Source: Halopenitus salinus (GTDB taxonomy: Archaea > Halobacteriota > Halobacteria > Halobacteriales > Haloferacaceae). From it: 48,867 nt of DNA. The translations under genes were made by a program, and so were the position numbers. Positions 32,545 through 40,737 of this stretch are shown here, in pieces. The first letter of the stretch is position 1; each line of letters starts with the position of its first letter. The DNA is taken from assembly GCF_042662125.1 (NCBI RefSeq), contig NZ_JBHSXL010000015.1, positions 1 to 48,867 of the forward strand. Direction: 5' to 3'. Below the pieces are notes generated by a model, which was not told where the DNA came from, did not search any database, and saw only the letters and a list, made by a program, of their open reading frames with translations.

Positions 32545-33312
32545 TCACCGACCGATCGCCAGGCGCAGTGCGTTCAGGTACGCCGACGGCGCGCGCCGCC
32601 GTGCGCCGGCCAGCGCGTCAGCGAGCGCCTCGCCCGCGCGGTCGTGGATTCCCTCGCCGTGCCCGACCAGGATCCGGTCCGGATCGATCCCGGCGAAGGG
32701 GGCCCGCGGCGGGATGAGACGCAACATCGGGTGGACGCCGAGGCGTTCGCCTCCGGCACGAAAGAACGGGTTCGTCCCCACGGCTTCCGGGACGATCAGG
32801 GTCGATCCGTCGAAGAGTGCCACCTCCTGCCAGGGGGGCAGCGAGGCGTTTCGAACCCGGATCGCCTCGAATCCGGTGTCGGCGAGCCGGGACCCGAACC
32901 GCTCGACGGGCGCGTCGAGTTCCTCCTCGACGCCGGTCATCCACTCCGGGATCCAGACGGCGACGTCGTGACGTGTCGCGACCGCGGCGGCGTCGCGCTT
33001 GTGGCGGTCCAGACAACACACGACGCCGGCGACGCTCCCCGGATCCGAGAGGAGTTCGTCGAGCTGGTCGGAACCGTCGGGTCCGGGCGGATCGACCGGG
33101 TCGATCACCCAGACGTCCGGGGCGCCCCCGCCTTCCTCGTTCGGGACGGTGACGGCGTGGCTCGCCCGCTGCATCGCCTCCTCGGGATGGGCCATCCAGC
33201 CGACGCCGCCGTCGAACCGATCGATCACGTGGAGGAACTCTCGGTCCTCGGCCGTCGCGTTCCCGTCCGAGGCCTCCGGGTCGGACTCGTCGCCGGGATC
33301 GGACGCAGTCAT
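32545..33312 (-). CDS. Metallo-beta-lactamase-fold-like haloarchaeal protein
   Basis: A 255-residue protein. The order DVWVIDPVDPPG, VAGVVCCLDRHKRDAAAVATRHDVAVWIPE, LIVPEAVGTNPFFR and ILVGHGEGIHDRAGEALADAL follows the strand and helix order of metallo-beta-lactamase proteins, but the classic HxHxDH is replaced by LDRHKRD, so zinc binding is probably lost or changed. I know no function. A TTTTAAGC box about 27 bases upstream of the ATG supports the start. It lies between the methyltransferase and the DUF5779-like gene on the same strand, but with gaps of 83 and 51 bases. Confidence 0.6.
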   Translation of the reverse strand: MTASDPGDESDPEASDGNATAEDREFLHVIDRFDGGVGWMAHPEEAMQRASHAVTVPNEEGGGAPDVWVIDPVDPPGPDGSDQLDELLSDPGSVAGVVCCLDRHKRDAAAVATRHDVAVWIPEWMTGVEEELDAPVERFGSRLADTGFEAIRVRNASLPPWQEVALFDGSTLIVPEAVGTNPFFRAGGERLGVHPMLRLIPPRAPFAGIDPDRILVGHGEGIHDRAGEALADALAGARRRAPSAYLNALRLAIGR

Positions 33313-33363
33313 ACGCGAGGTAGGGACCGAGGGCGCTTAAAACACGGCCGGCGCCGACGCGGG

Positions 33364-33657
33364 TCACTCCGAGAGTCGATCGGTGTCGATGGCGACGTCG
33401 GGGGGCGTCACGACGAGAAAGCCGCGAAAGTGCATCAGTTCGCCGTCCATGTCCCGGATCTCGCGGGCGAATCCGGCGGCGAGCTCGTTGAGGTCCCCCT
33501 CGATCGACAACACGAGCGTGTTTCCGTACTCGACGTGGCGGATCCACTCCTCCGGAGCCGTCGAGCCGTCGAGTACCCCGAGAACGACGTCCCCGCGTGC
33601 GCCGATCTCGTCGAGTTGGTCCTCCGCGTGCCTGAGGTCGAGGTCCCAATCGCCCAT
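33364..33657 (-). CDS. DUF5779-like small protein
   Basis: A 97-residue protein from the ATG at 33657 (MGDWDLDLRHAEDQLDEIGA). The core DVVLGVLDGSTAPEEWIRHV, GNTLVLSIEGDLNELAAGFA and MHFRGFLVVTPPDVAID matches a haloarchaeal family that I believe is DUF5779. Function is unknown. GTTTTTACC about 27 bases upstream is a fitting TATA-like box, so the longer open frame to 33957 is rejected. Confidence 0.75.
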   Translation of the reverse strand: MGDWDLDLRHAEDQLDEIGARGDVVLGVLDGSTAPEEWIRHVEYGNTLVLSIEGDLNELAAGFAREIRDMDGELMHFRGFLVVTPPDVAIDTDRLSE

Positions 33658-34000
33658 ACCCGGAGGTCCACGCCCGTGGTAAAAACGGTTCCCCCAGCCG
33701 GTCGACGACGTCTCCGGCCGGATCGATCGCATCCGCCGGCGAGCCGCGTTTCGAACGGCTGGGTGGACGCCGGGCCCGTCTCGTTGAGGGGTGGACGAAC
33801 GTCCAATCGGGTCATAAACCCGGTGCCGGATCACCACCGGACGCGGTCGCCCGGGAGAGAACCGGCCGATCTCTCGAACACGACTCGTCCGAGTCACGCG
33901 ATCTGTACGTCGTCGATCCGTGATCGTGGGGAACTGTTCCGTCCGATCCGGGCCCATCGCGAAAAGGTTTAATAGTGGAGAGGCCTCAGGACGAAGTGCG
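33658..34000. other. Divergent intergenic stretch before leuA
   Basis: About 340 bases without a gene. It holds the TATA-like box of the DUF5779-like gene at its left end and that of leuA at 33967-33974 at its right end. Confidence 0.5.
33967..33974 (+). promoter_or_regulatory. TATA-like box of leuA
   Basis: GTTTAATA lies about 27-30 bases before the ATG at 34001, which is the spacing expected when that ATG begins the message. This supports 34001 as the real leuA start in spite of the frame problem. Confidence 0.55.
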
Positions 34001-35222
34001 ATGACACATCATACGGAGGCTTCGTCGGACACCCCGGCGGATCGAGTTCTTCCAGGGCACGATAGCTTCTAACATCGATATCGGTCCTGTCCGAATTTTC
34101 GACACGACGCTGCGAGACGGCGAACAGTCACCACGTACTTCGTTCAGCTACGACGAGAAGCGACGCATAGCGTCGACGCTGGACGAGATGGGAACCCACG
34201 TCATCGAGGCCGGGTTCCCCGTCAACTCCGATTCGGAGTTCGAGGCCGTGAGCGACATCGCCGCCGCGACGGACGCCACGACCTGCGGGCTCGCCCGCGT
34301 GGTCGAAGGCGACATCGAGGCGGCGATCGACTCGGGCGTGGAGATGATACACGTGTTCGTCTCCACGAGCGACGTCCAGCTCGAGGACTCGATGCACGCG
34401 ACCCGCGAGGACGCGGTCGAGCGCGCGGTGAAGAGCGTTCGCCGGGTCAAGGACGCGGGCGTCGAGTGCATGTTCTCGCCGATGGACGCGACCCGAACCG
34501 AGCCGGAGTTCCTGATCGAGATCGTCGAGGCCGTCTCGGAGGCCGACGTCGACTGGATCAACATTCCGGACACATGCGGCGTCGGGACGCCGACGGCGCT
34601 CGGCAAGACGGTCGAGGCGGTCGTCGAGGCGACCGACGCCCGCGTCGACGTCCATCCCCACGACGACTTCGGGCTGGCCACCGCGAACGCGCTGGCCGGC
34701 TTCGAGAACGGCGCCCACCAGGCGCAGGTCTCGGTCAACGGGATCGGCGAGCGAGCCGGCAACGCCGCATACGAGGAGGTCGTGATGGCGGTCGAGTCGG
34801 TCTACGGCGTCGACACCGGGATCGACACGACCCAGATCACCAAGCTGGCTCGGATCGTCGAGGACGCCTCGGACATCCCGGTCCCGGCCAACAAGCCGGT
34901 CGTCGGCCGGAACGCGTTCTCCCACGAGTCGGGCATCCACGCGGCGGGCGTGATCGAGAACGCGGACACCTTCGAGCCCGGCGTGATGACCCCGGAGATG
35001 GTCGGGGCCGAACGCGAGTTCGTCCTCGGCAAACACACCGGGACCCACGCGGTGCGCAAGCACCTCGAGGAGGCCGGCTTCGACCCGACCGACGCCGAGG
35101 TCCGCGTCGTCACGAAGCGGGTCAAAAAGCAGGGCGCGAACAAACGCCGCGTCACCGTCGGCGACGTGGAGCGGTTCGCGGAGGACGAGGGCATCGAGAG
35201 ACGCGAGGAGGTCAGGGTCTGA
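34001..35222 (+). CDS. leuA: 2-isopropylmalate synthase family enzyme, frame broken near the start
   Basis: A member of the LeuA/homocitrate synthase family, which condenses acetyl-CoA with 2-oxoisovalerate in the first leucine step. The catalytic core is clear: FDTTLRDGEQSPRTSFSY, GTHVIEAGFPV, IPDTCGVGTPT, DVHPHDDFGLATANALAG and NGIGERAGNAAYEE, then SHESGIHAAG. It stops soon after VTKRVKKQGANKRRV, so the C-terminal leucine-binding domain of long LeuA proteins is missing. The first in-frame ATG (34188) is inside the core and after the DTTLRDGEQ motif. Upstream, the frame is open back to 34005 but has no ATG, GTG or TTG. The ATG at 34001 sits in another frame that stops at 34072. One extra base near 34030-34045 would explain this. 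Confidence 0.8.
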
Positions 35223-35285
35223 TGACCCCCTCCGCGTCGGGGTTCGACCGCCAGCGACAGCCCCGGATCGCGGAGCGTCGAGACA

Positions 35286-35293
35286 GATTTAAG
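35286..35293 (+). promoter_or_regulatory. TATA-like box of the ilv-leu leader
   Basis: GATTTAAG with TTTAAG at 35288-35293 lies about 27 bases upstream of the leader ATG at 35319, so the leader message would start at or just before its first codon. It makes ilvB and the following genes a separate transcription unit from leuA. Confidence 0.6.
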
Positions 35294-35318
35294 TGTGGCG
35301 AGCGGAATTCATCTCGTG

Positions 35319-35438
35319 ATGAGCCGACACGAGACGTTCGCGGACGAGGGCGAGCAAGCCACCGCGACGCTCGCCCGCTCCCCCGGACTCGACAGTCTCG
35401 GGCTCGTGATCGGTATCGGAGCCATCGTAGGGGCTTGA
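35319..35438 (+). CDS. 39-residue leader peptide rich in Leu, Val and Ile
   Basis: A short ORF beginning MSRHETFADEGEQATATLAR and ending SPGLDSLGLVIGIGAIVGA. Eight of its last 16 codons are Leu, Val or Ile (L24, L27, L29, V30, I31, I33, I36, V37), the products or intermediates of the operon that follows. Its last codons and stop form the 5' arm and loop of a perfect hairpin. It has its own TATA-like box and is followed by 127 bases of untranslated sequence before ilvB. This is the layout of a leader peptide in amino-acid attenuation. The reading could alternatively be a real small membrane peptide, as the last 15 residues are hydrophobic. A GTG at 35316 is a second possible start. Confidence 0.65.
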   Translation: MSRHETFADEGEQATATLARSPGLDSLGLVIGIGAIVGA

Positions 35439-35446
35439 GCCCCTAC
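35427..35446 (+). promoter_or_regulatory. Leader hairpin 1 over the leader-peptide stop codon
   Basis: GTAGGGGC (35427-35434) and GCCCCTAC (35439-35446) are perfect complements with loop TTGA, which contains the leader stop codon TGA. A ribosome at the end of the leader would melt it. The following bases (ACCACCACCCTTCTTC) are not a strong U-run, so it may pause or control translation rather than end transcription. Confidence 0.65.
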
Positions 35447-35486
35447 ACCACCACCCTTCTTCGAAGCCGGCGTACCGCACGTTCCC

Positions 35487-35507
35487 CGCGAGGGACCGAT
35501 CCTCGCG
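35487..35507 (+). promoter_or_regulatory. Leader hairpin 2 before ilvB
   Basis: CGCGAGG (35487-35493) and CCTCGCG (35501-35507) are perfect complements around a seven-base loop. It lies about 60 bases before the ilvB start and could be the second structure of a leader switch. Confidence 0.5.
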
Positions 35508-35565
35508 ACCCGGAGATCACGGCAATCGACACCGATCGCGACACACAGATGCCACGACACGACCC

Positions 35566-37434
35566 ATGACCACTCGAGACGCACCGATCGACCACGACGA
35601 ATCGAACCCGACGAACGCCGACGCGGCGGCGGCGAACGGGGAGGACCCCGCGAGCGACGCCGCCGCCGACGGCGGAACCGCGGCCGCCGAGGCGGACGCC
35701 GCCGGAGAGGAGGCCGCGGAGGCCGTGAACCGCACGCCCACGACGGGTGCCGAATCGGTGATCGCCGCGCTCGAGGCGGCCGGCGCCGACACGGCCTTCG
35801 GCATTCAGGGCGGAGCGATCATGCCCGTCTACGACGCGCTTTACGCCTCGTCGGTCCGCCACGTCACGATGGCCCACGAGCAGGGCGCCGCGCACGCGGC
35901 CGACGCTTATGGCGTCGTCTCCGGCGAGACGGGCGTCTGCCTGGCCACGTCCGGTCCGGGCGCGACCAACCTGGTCACCGGGATCGCCGACGCCTCGATG
36001 GACTCGGACGCGCTGTTGGCGCTGACCGGCCAGGTCCCGACGGAGTTCGTCGGCAACGACGCGTTCCAGGAGACCGACACGATCGGCGTCACGGCGCCGA
36101 TCACGAAACACAACTACTTCGCGAGCGAGTCCGACACCGTCGGCGACACCGTCGGCGAGGCGTTCGCGTACGCGGAGACCGGCCGGCCCGGTCCGACGCT
36201 CGTCGACCTGCCGAAGGACGTCACGCTCGGCGAGACCGACCGGACCCCGAAGCCGCCGGAGCCGCCGGCCGGCTCGGAGACCGACCCCGAGGCGGATCCC
36301 GACGCGGTCGATCGGGCCGCTCGGGCCATCGAACGTGCCGAACGGCCGCTCTGTCTGTTCGGCGGCGGCGTGATCAAAGCCGACGCCAGCGATCAGGCGC
36401 GACGGTTCGCTCGCGAGCACGAGATCCCCGTCACCACGACGATGCCGGGGATCGGGTCGTTCCCCGAGGACGATCCGCTCTCGCTGTCGTGGGCGGGCAT
36501 GCACGGCACGGGCTACGCCAACATGGCGATCACCCACACCGACTGTCTGATCGCGGTCGGGACCCGGTTCGACGACCGGCTGACCGGCGGGATCGAGACG
36601 TTCGCTCCCGAGGCCGAGGTCGTCCACGTCGACATCGACCCGGCCGAGATATCCAAGAACGTCCACGCGGATTACCCGCTCGTCGGCGACGCCGCGACCG
36701 TGCTCGAACAGCTGCTCGCGACCGTCGAGACGTCGCCGGACGCCGACGAGTGGCGAGAGCAGTGTGCGGACTGGAAGAACGAGTACCCGATGACCTACGC
36801 GATGCCCGAAGACGAGCCGCTGAAGCCGCAGTTCGTCGTCGAGGCCTTCGACGAGGCGACCGGCGACGACGCGATCGTCACCACGGGCGTCGGCCAACAC
36901 CAGATGTGGGCCGCGCAGTTCTGGACGTACACGGAGCCGCGGACCTGGGTCTCCTCACACGGGCTCGGAACGATGGGCTACGGCGTGCCGGCGGCGATCG
37001 GCGCGCGACTGGCGGCCGACAACGCCGGCGAGACCGACCGCGAGGTGGTCTGTTTCGACGGCGACGGGTCGTTCCTGATGACGATCCAGGAGATCTCGGT
37101 CGCGGTCCGTGAGAACCTCGACATCACCTTCGCGGTGCTCAACAACGAGTACATCGGCATGGTCAGACAGTGGCAGGACGCCTTCTTCGAGGGGCGACAC
37201 ATGGCCTCCGAGTACGGCTGGATGCCCGAGTTCGACAAGCTCGCGGAGGCGTTCGGCGCGAAGGGCTGGACCGTCTCGGAGTACGACGAGGTGGCCGACA
37301 CGATCGAGGCCGCCCTCGACCACGAGGGTCCCTCGGTCATCGACTTCCGGATCGACCCCGCCGAGAACGTCTACCCGATGGTTCCAAGCGGCGGCGACAA
37401 CGGCAAGTTCGCGCTCTCGGAGGAGCAGCTATGA
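35566..37434 (+). CDS. ilvB: Acetolactate synthase, large (catalytic) subunit
   Basis: A 622-residue enzyme that joins two pyruvates, or pyruvate and 2-oxobutyrate, to make acetolactate or acetohydroxybutyrate, the first common step to valine, leucine and isoleucine. It has the three thiamine-diphosphate enzyme domains: the catalytic Glu105 in AHEQGAAHAADAYG, the FAD-type middle domain, and the thiamine-diphosphate site GDGS (499-502) through NN at 526-527. Residues 1-50 are an extra Ala/Glu/Asp-rich tail with no fold, common in haloarchaea. The ATG at 35566 follows the leader region. Its stop overlaps the ilvN start (ATGA). Confidence 0.95.
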   Translation: MTTRDAPIDHDESNPTNADAAAANGEDPASDAAADGGTAAAEADAAGEEAAEAVNRTPTTGAESVIAALEAAGADTAFGIQGGAIMPVYDALYASSVRHVTMAHEQGAAHAADAYGVVSGETGVCLATSGPGATNLVTGIADASMDSDALLALTGQVPTEFVGNDAFQETDTIGVTAPITKHNYFASESDTVGDTVGEAFAYAETGRPGPTLVDLPKDVTLGETDRTPKPPEPPAGSETDPEADPDAVDRAARAIERAERPLCLFGGGVIKADASDQARRFAREHEIPVTTTMPGIGSFPEDDPLSLSWAGMHGTGYANMAITHTDCLIAVGTRFDDRLTGGIETFAPEAEVVHVDIDPAEISKNVHADYPLVGDAATVLEQLLATVETSPDADEWREQCADWKNEYPMTYAMPEDEPLKPQFVVEAFDEATGDDAIVTTGVGQHQMWAAQFWTYTEPRTWVSSHGLGTMGYGVPAAIGARLAADNAGETDREVVCFDGDGSFLMTIQEISVAVRENLDITFAVLNNEYIGMVRQWQDAFFEGRHMASEYGWMPEFDKLAEAFGAKGWTVSEYDEVADTIEAALDHEGPSVIDFRIDPAENVYPMVPSGGDNGKFALSEEQL

Positions 37435-38189
37435 GCGGGAACGCCGACGACGCGACCCCGAACAAACCCGATCCGGGATCGCCCCATCGGGACACCCAGG
37501 GGACGAACGCCGACCGCTCGGGTATGCCCGGTCCGGCCCCGGAGGAGCGACCCCATCCGGAGGGGCGGCGAAACAGCCAGGGCATCCGGATCGATCCGGC
37601 GGTCGAGGCCGAACACCAACCGAGACGGGCGACGATATCCGCGCTCGTCGAGGACGAGCCGGGCGTCCTCTCGCGGGTTTCGGGACTGGTCTCGCGGCGA
37701 CAGTTCAACATCGAGAGCCTGACCGTCGGCCCGACGACCGTCGAGGGCCACTCCAGGCTCACGATGGTGGTCGAGGAGACCGATCCCGGGATCGACCAGA
37801 TCGAACGTCAGCTCGCGAAGCTGAAACCCGTGATCTCCGTCGGCGAGCTCGCCGACGACGCAGTCACGACGGAGCTCGTCCTGCTCAAGGTCCGCGGCGA
37901 CGAGCCCGACAAGGTCCACGCCATCACCGAGATGTACGACGGCGAGACCCTCGATGCCGGGCCGCGAACGATCACGGTCCAACTCACCGGCGACGAGTCG
38001 AAGATCGACGACGCGATCGACGCCTACGACCAGTTCGGGATCATCGAGATCGCCCGGACCGGACAGACCGCGCTCTCCCGCGGCGACACGCAGACGGTTC
38101 CCGGCGAGGAGCCGGGGACCTCGGGCGAACCGACCGCCCACGCGACGAGCGTGGGCGAATCGACACAGCGAAGTTACGACAATCCCTAA
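37431..38189 (+). CDS. ilvN: Acetolactate synthase, small (regulatory) subunit
   Basis: A 252-residue regulatory subunit that binds the large subunit and gives valine feedback. Residues 60-140 are the ACT domain (RRATISALVEDEPGVLSRVS, then FNIESLTVGPTTVEGHSRLT), and the second domain follows (VTTELVLLKVRGDEP, then FGIIEIARTGQTALSRG). The first 60 and last 30 residues are acidic, Pro- and Gly-rich tails. The start ATG overlaps the ilvB stop by the ATGA arrangement, so the two subunits are made together. IlvC begins 13 bases after its stop. Confidence 0.93.
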   Translation: MSGNADDATPNKPDPGSPHRDTQGTNADRSGMPGPAPEERPHPEGRRNSQGIRIDPAVEAEHQPRRATISALVEDEPGVLSRVSGLVSRRQFNIESLTVGPTTVEGHSRLTMVVEETDPGIDQIERQLAKLKPVISVGELADDAVTTELVLLKVRGDEPDKVHAITEMYDGETLDAGPRTITVQLTGDESKIDDAIDAYDQFGIIEIARTGQTALSRGDTQTVPGEEPGTSGEPTAHATSVGESTQRSYDNP

Positions 38190-38202
38190 TACAGATACAT
38201 CC

Positions 38203-39258
38203 ATGAGCAACGACACGCCGTTCGAATCCGAGATCTACTACGAAGACGACGCGGACACGTCCCACATCCTGAACAAGACCGTCGCCGTACTCGGCTACGG
38301 ATCCCAGGGTCACGCGCACGCACAGAACCTGAACGAAAGCGGCGTCGACGTCGTGGTCGGCCTGCGCGAGGACTCCTCCTCGTGGGGCGCGGCCGAGGAC
38401 GACGGTCTGGAGGTCGCCACCCCCGCGGAGGCGTCAGCACGTGCGGACATCGTCTCCGTGCTCGTCCCCGACACCGTTCAGCCGGACGTCTACGAGAACG
38501 CGATCGAGCCCAACCTCGATCCCGGCGACACGCTCCAGTTCGCCCACGGGTTCAACATCCACTACAACCAGATCCGTCCGCCCGAGGACGTCGACGTCAC
38601 GATGGTCGCGCCCAAGTCGCCGGGCCACCTCGTCCGCCGGAACTACGAGAACGACGAGGGGACGCCGGGCCTGCTCGCCATCTATCAGGACGAGACGGGC
38701 ACGGCCAAACAGGAGGGACTCGCCTACGCCGCCGCGATCGGGTGTGCCCGCGCCGGCGTCGTCGAGACGACCTTCCGCGAGGAGACGGAGACCGACCTCT
38801 TCGGCGAGCAGGCCGTCCTGTGTGGCGGCGTCACCTCGCTCGTGAAACAGGCCTACGAGACGCTCGTCGAGGCGGGCTACTCCCCGGAGATGGCCTACTT
38901 CGAGTGTCTCAACGAGATGAAGCTGATCGTCGATCTGATGTACGAGGGCGGACTCGGCGAGATGTGGGACTCCGTTTCCGACACCGCGGAGTACGGCGGC
39001 CTCACACAGGGCGACGTCGTCGTCGACGAGCATGCCCGCGAGAACATGGAGCAGGTCCTCGAGCAGGTACAGGACGGCACCTTCGCGCGCGAGTGGATCG
39101 CGGAGAACCAGGCCGGACGTCCCTCGTTCACGCAGCTGCACCAGGCCGAGCGCAACCACGAGATCGAGCAGGTCGGAGCGGAGCTCCGGTCGCTTTTCGC
39201 CTGGTCCGAGGAGACCGAGGACGAGGACGAGACGGAGCGCGTGACCGCCGATGCCTGA
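38203..39258 (+). CDS. ilvC: Ketol-acid reductoisomerase
   Basis: A 351-residue class I enzyme that rearranges and reduces acetolactate using NAD(P)H and Mg2+. The Rossmann motif is VAVLGYGSQGHAHAQNL; the following loop VVVGLREDSSSWGAA decides cofactor choice. The knotted C-terminal domain includes FGEQAVLCGGVTSLVKQAYE and FECLNEMKLIVDLMYEGG with the Mg-binding acidic residues, and SDTAEYGG. The last 20 residues are an acidic haloarchaeal tail. It starts 13 bases after ilvN and its end overlaps the short ORF at 39251. Confidence 0.95.
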   Translation: MSNDTPFESEIYYEDDADTSHILNKTVAVLGYGSQGHAHAQNLNESGVDVVVGLREDSSSWGAAEDDGLEVATPAEASARADIVSVLVPDTVQPDVYENAIEPNLDPGDTLQFAHGFNIHYNQIRPPEDVDVTMVAPKSPGHLVRRNYENDEGTPGLLAIYQDETGTAKQEGLAYAAAIGCARAGVVETTFREETETDLFGEQAVLCGGVTSLVKQAYETLVEAGYSPEMAYFECLNEMKLIVDLMYEGGLGEMWDSVSDTAEYGGLTQGDVVVDEHARENMEQVLEQVQDGTFAREWIAENQAGRPSFTQLHQAERNHEIEQVGAELRSLFAWSEETEDEDETERVTADA

Positions 39259-39319
39259 GGACGTGCCGGACGTATCGCGTGCAATCGTCCGCGGTCGCGA
39301 GCGGGGGATCCCCCGATGA
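39251..39319 (+). CDS. 22-residue ORF linking ilvC and leuC
   Basis: The ORF MPEDVPDVSRAIVRGRERGIPR starts inside the last codons of ilvC and its stop TGA overlaps the leuC ATG (ATGA). It exactly fills the gap between the two genes. The likely role is translational coupling: ribosomes ending ilvC restart here and pass to leuC. It could also be a real small protein. Evidence is the exact double overlap only. Confidence 0.5.
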   Translation: MPEDVPDVSRAIVRGRERGIPR

Positions 39320-40737
39320 GCAGCGGAACGCTCTACGATAAGGTCTGGGAGAACCACAAGGTGACCGAGCTGCCGACCGGACAGGACCAGTTGTTCGTCG
39401 GTCTCCACCTCGTTCACGAGGTCACGAGCCCGCAGGCGTTCGGAATGCTGCGCGAGCGCGACGTCGAGGTCGCCTTCCCGGAGCGGACCCACGCGACGGT
39501 GGACCACATCGTTCCGACCGACGACCGCGATCGACCCTACGCCGACGACGCGGCGGAGAACATGATGGCCGAACTCGAGGAGAACGTCCGCGAGTCCGGC
39601 ATCGAGTTCTCCGATCCCGACTCCGGGAACCAGGGGATCGTCCACGTCATCGGCCCCGAACAGGGGATCACCCAGCCGGGCATGACCATCGTCTGTGGCG
39701 ACTCACACACCTCGACGCACGGCGCTTTCGGGGCGCTCGCGTTCGGGATCGGGACCTCACAGATCCGCGACGTCCTCGCGACGGGCTGTGTCGCGATGGA
39801 GAAACAGAAGGTCCGACGCATCGAGGTCACGGGCGAGCTCGGCGAGCACGTCACGGCCAAGGACGTCATCCTCACCATCATCCGGAAGCTCGGCACCGAC
39901 GGCGGCGTCGGCCACGTCTACGAGTACGCCGGCGAGGCCATCGAGAGCCTCGGCATGGAGGGACGGATGTCCATCTGCAACATGTCGATCGAGGGCGGCG
40001 CCCGCGCGGGCTACGTCAACCCCGACGAGACCACCTACGAGTGGCTTCGCGAGACGGACGCCTTCGCCGACGATCCCGAGCGGTTCGAGCGGCTGAAGCC
40101 GTACTGGGAGTCGATCGCGAGCGACGACGACGCCGAGTACGACGACGTCGTGACGATCGACGGCTCCGCGATCGAGCCGACCGTCACGTGGGGAACGACC
40201 CCCGGACAGGGAATCGGAATCACGGAGCCGATCCCGGCCCCGGAGGACCTGCCGGCCGACAAGCAGGACACCGCACGGCGTGCACAGGAGCACATGCGCG
40301 TCGAACCCGGAGACACCATGGAGGGATATGAGATCGACGTCGCCTTCCTCGGCTCGTGTACGAACGCACGGCTGAAGGACCTGCGTGAGGCGGCCGCGTT
40401 CGTTCGCGGCCGCGAGGTCGCCGACGACGTCCGCGCGATGGTCGTCCCCGGCAGCCAGCGCGTTCAAGCCGCCGCCGAGGCCGAGGGCCTCGACGAGGTC
40501 TTCACCGAGGCCGGCTTCGAGTGGCGCGAGCCGGGCTGTTCGATGTGTCTGGGCATGAACGCCGACCAGCTGCAGGGCGACGAGGCGAGCGCCTCCTCCT
40601 CGAACCGGAACTTCGTCGGCAGGCAGGGCTCGAAGGACGGCCGGACCGTCCTGATGAGCCCGACGATGGTCGCGGCGGCGGCGGTGACCGGCGAGGTCAC
40701 CGACGTCCGCGAGATGGAGGAGGTGGTGACCGCATGA
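39316..40737 (+). CDS. leuC: 3-isopropylmalate dehydratase, large subunit
   Basis: A 473-residue aconitase-family subunit that, with LeuD, turns 2-isopropylmalate into 3-isopropylmalate. The [4Fe-4S] cysteines are C348 in GSCTNAR and C408 and C411 in GCSMCLG. Other family blocks are HEVTSPQAF near the N-terminus, CGDSHTSTHGAFGALAFGIG, and NMSIEGGARAGYVNPDE. Start is the ATG that overlaps the stop of the 22-codon ORF; end overlaps leuD by four bases. It is leuC rather than aconitase because of its length and its separate small subunit. Confidence 0.95.
   Translation: MSSGTLYDKVWENHKVTELPTGQDQLFVGLHLVHEVTSPQAFGMLRERDVEVAFPERTHATVDHIVPTDDRDRPYADDAAENMMAELEENVRESGIEFSDPDSGNQGIVHVIGPEQGITQPGMTIVCGDSHTSTHGAFGALAFGIGTSQIRDVLATGCVAMEKQKVRRIEVTGELGEHVTAKDVILTIIRKLGTDGGVGHVYEYAGEAIESLGMEGRMSICNMSIEGGARAGYVNPDETTYEWLRETDAFADDPERFERLKPYWESIASDDDAEYDDVVTIDGSAIEPTVTWGTTPGQGIGITEPIPAPEDLPADKQDTARRAQEHMRVEPGDTMEGYEIDVAFLGSCTNARLKDLREAAAFVRGREVADDVRAMVVPGSQRVQAAAEAEGLDEVFTEAGFEWREPGCSMCLGMNADQLQGDEASASSSNRNFVGRQGSKDGRTVLMSPTMVAAAAVTGEVTDVREMEEVVTA

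Noticed and set aside
34001..34072. Second leader peptide before leuA
   Set aside because: The 23-codon ORF has no run of Leu, Val or Ile, and a frameshift better explains it because leuA otherwise has no start.
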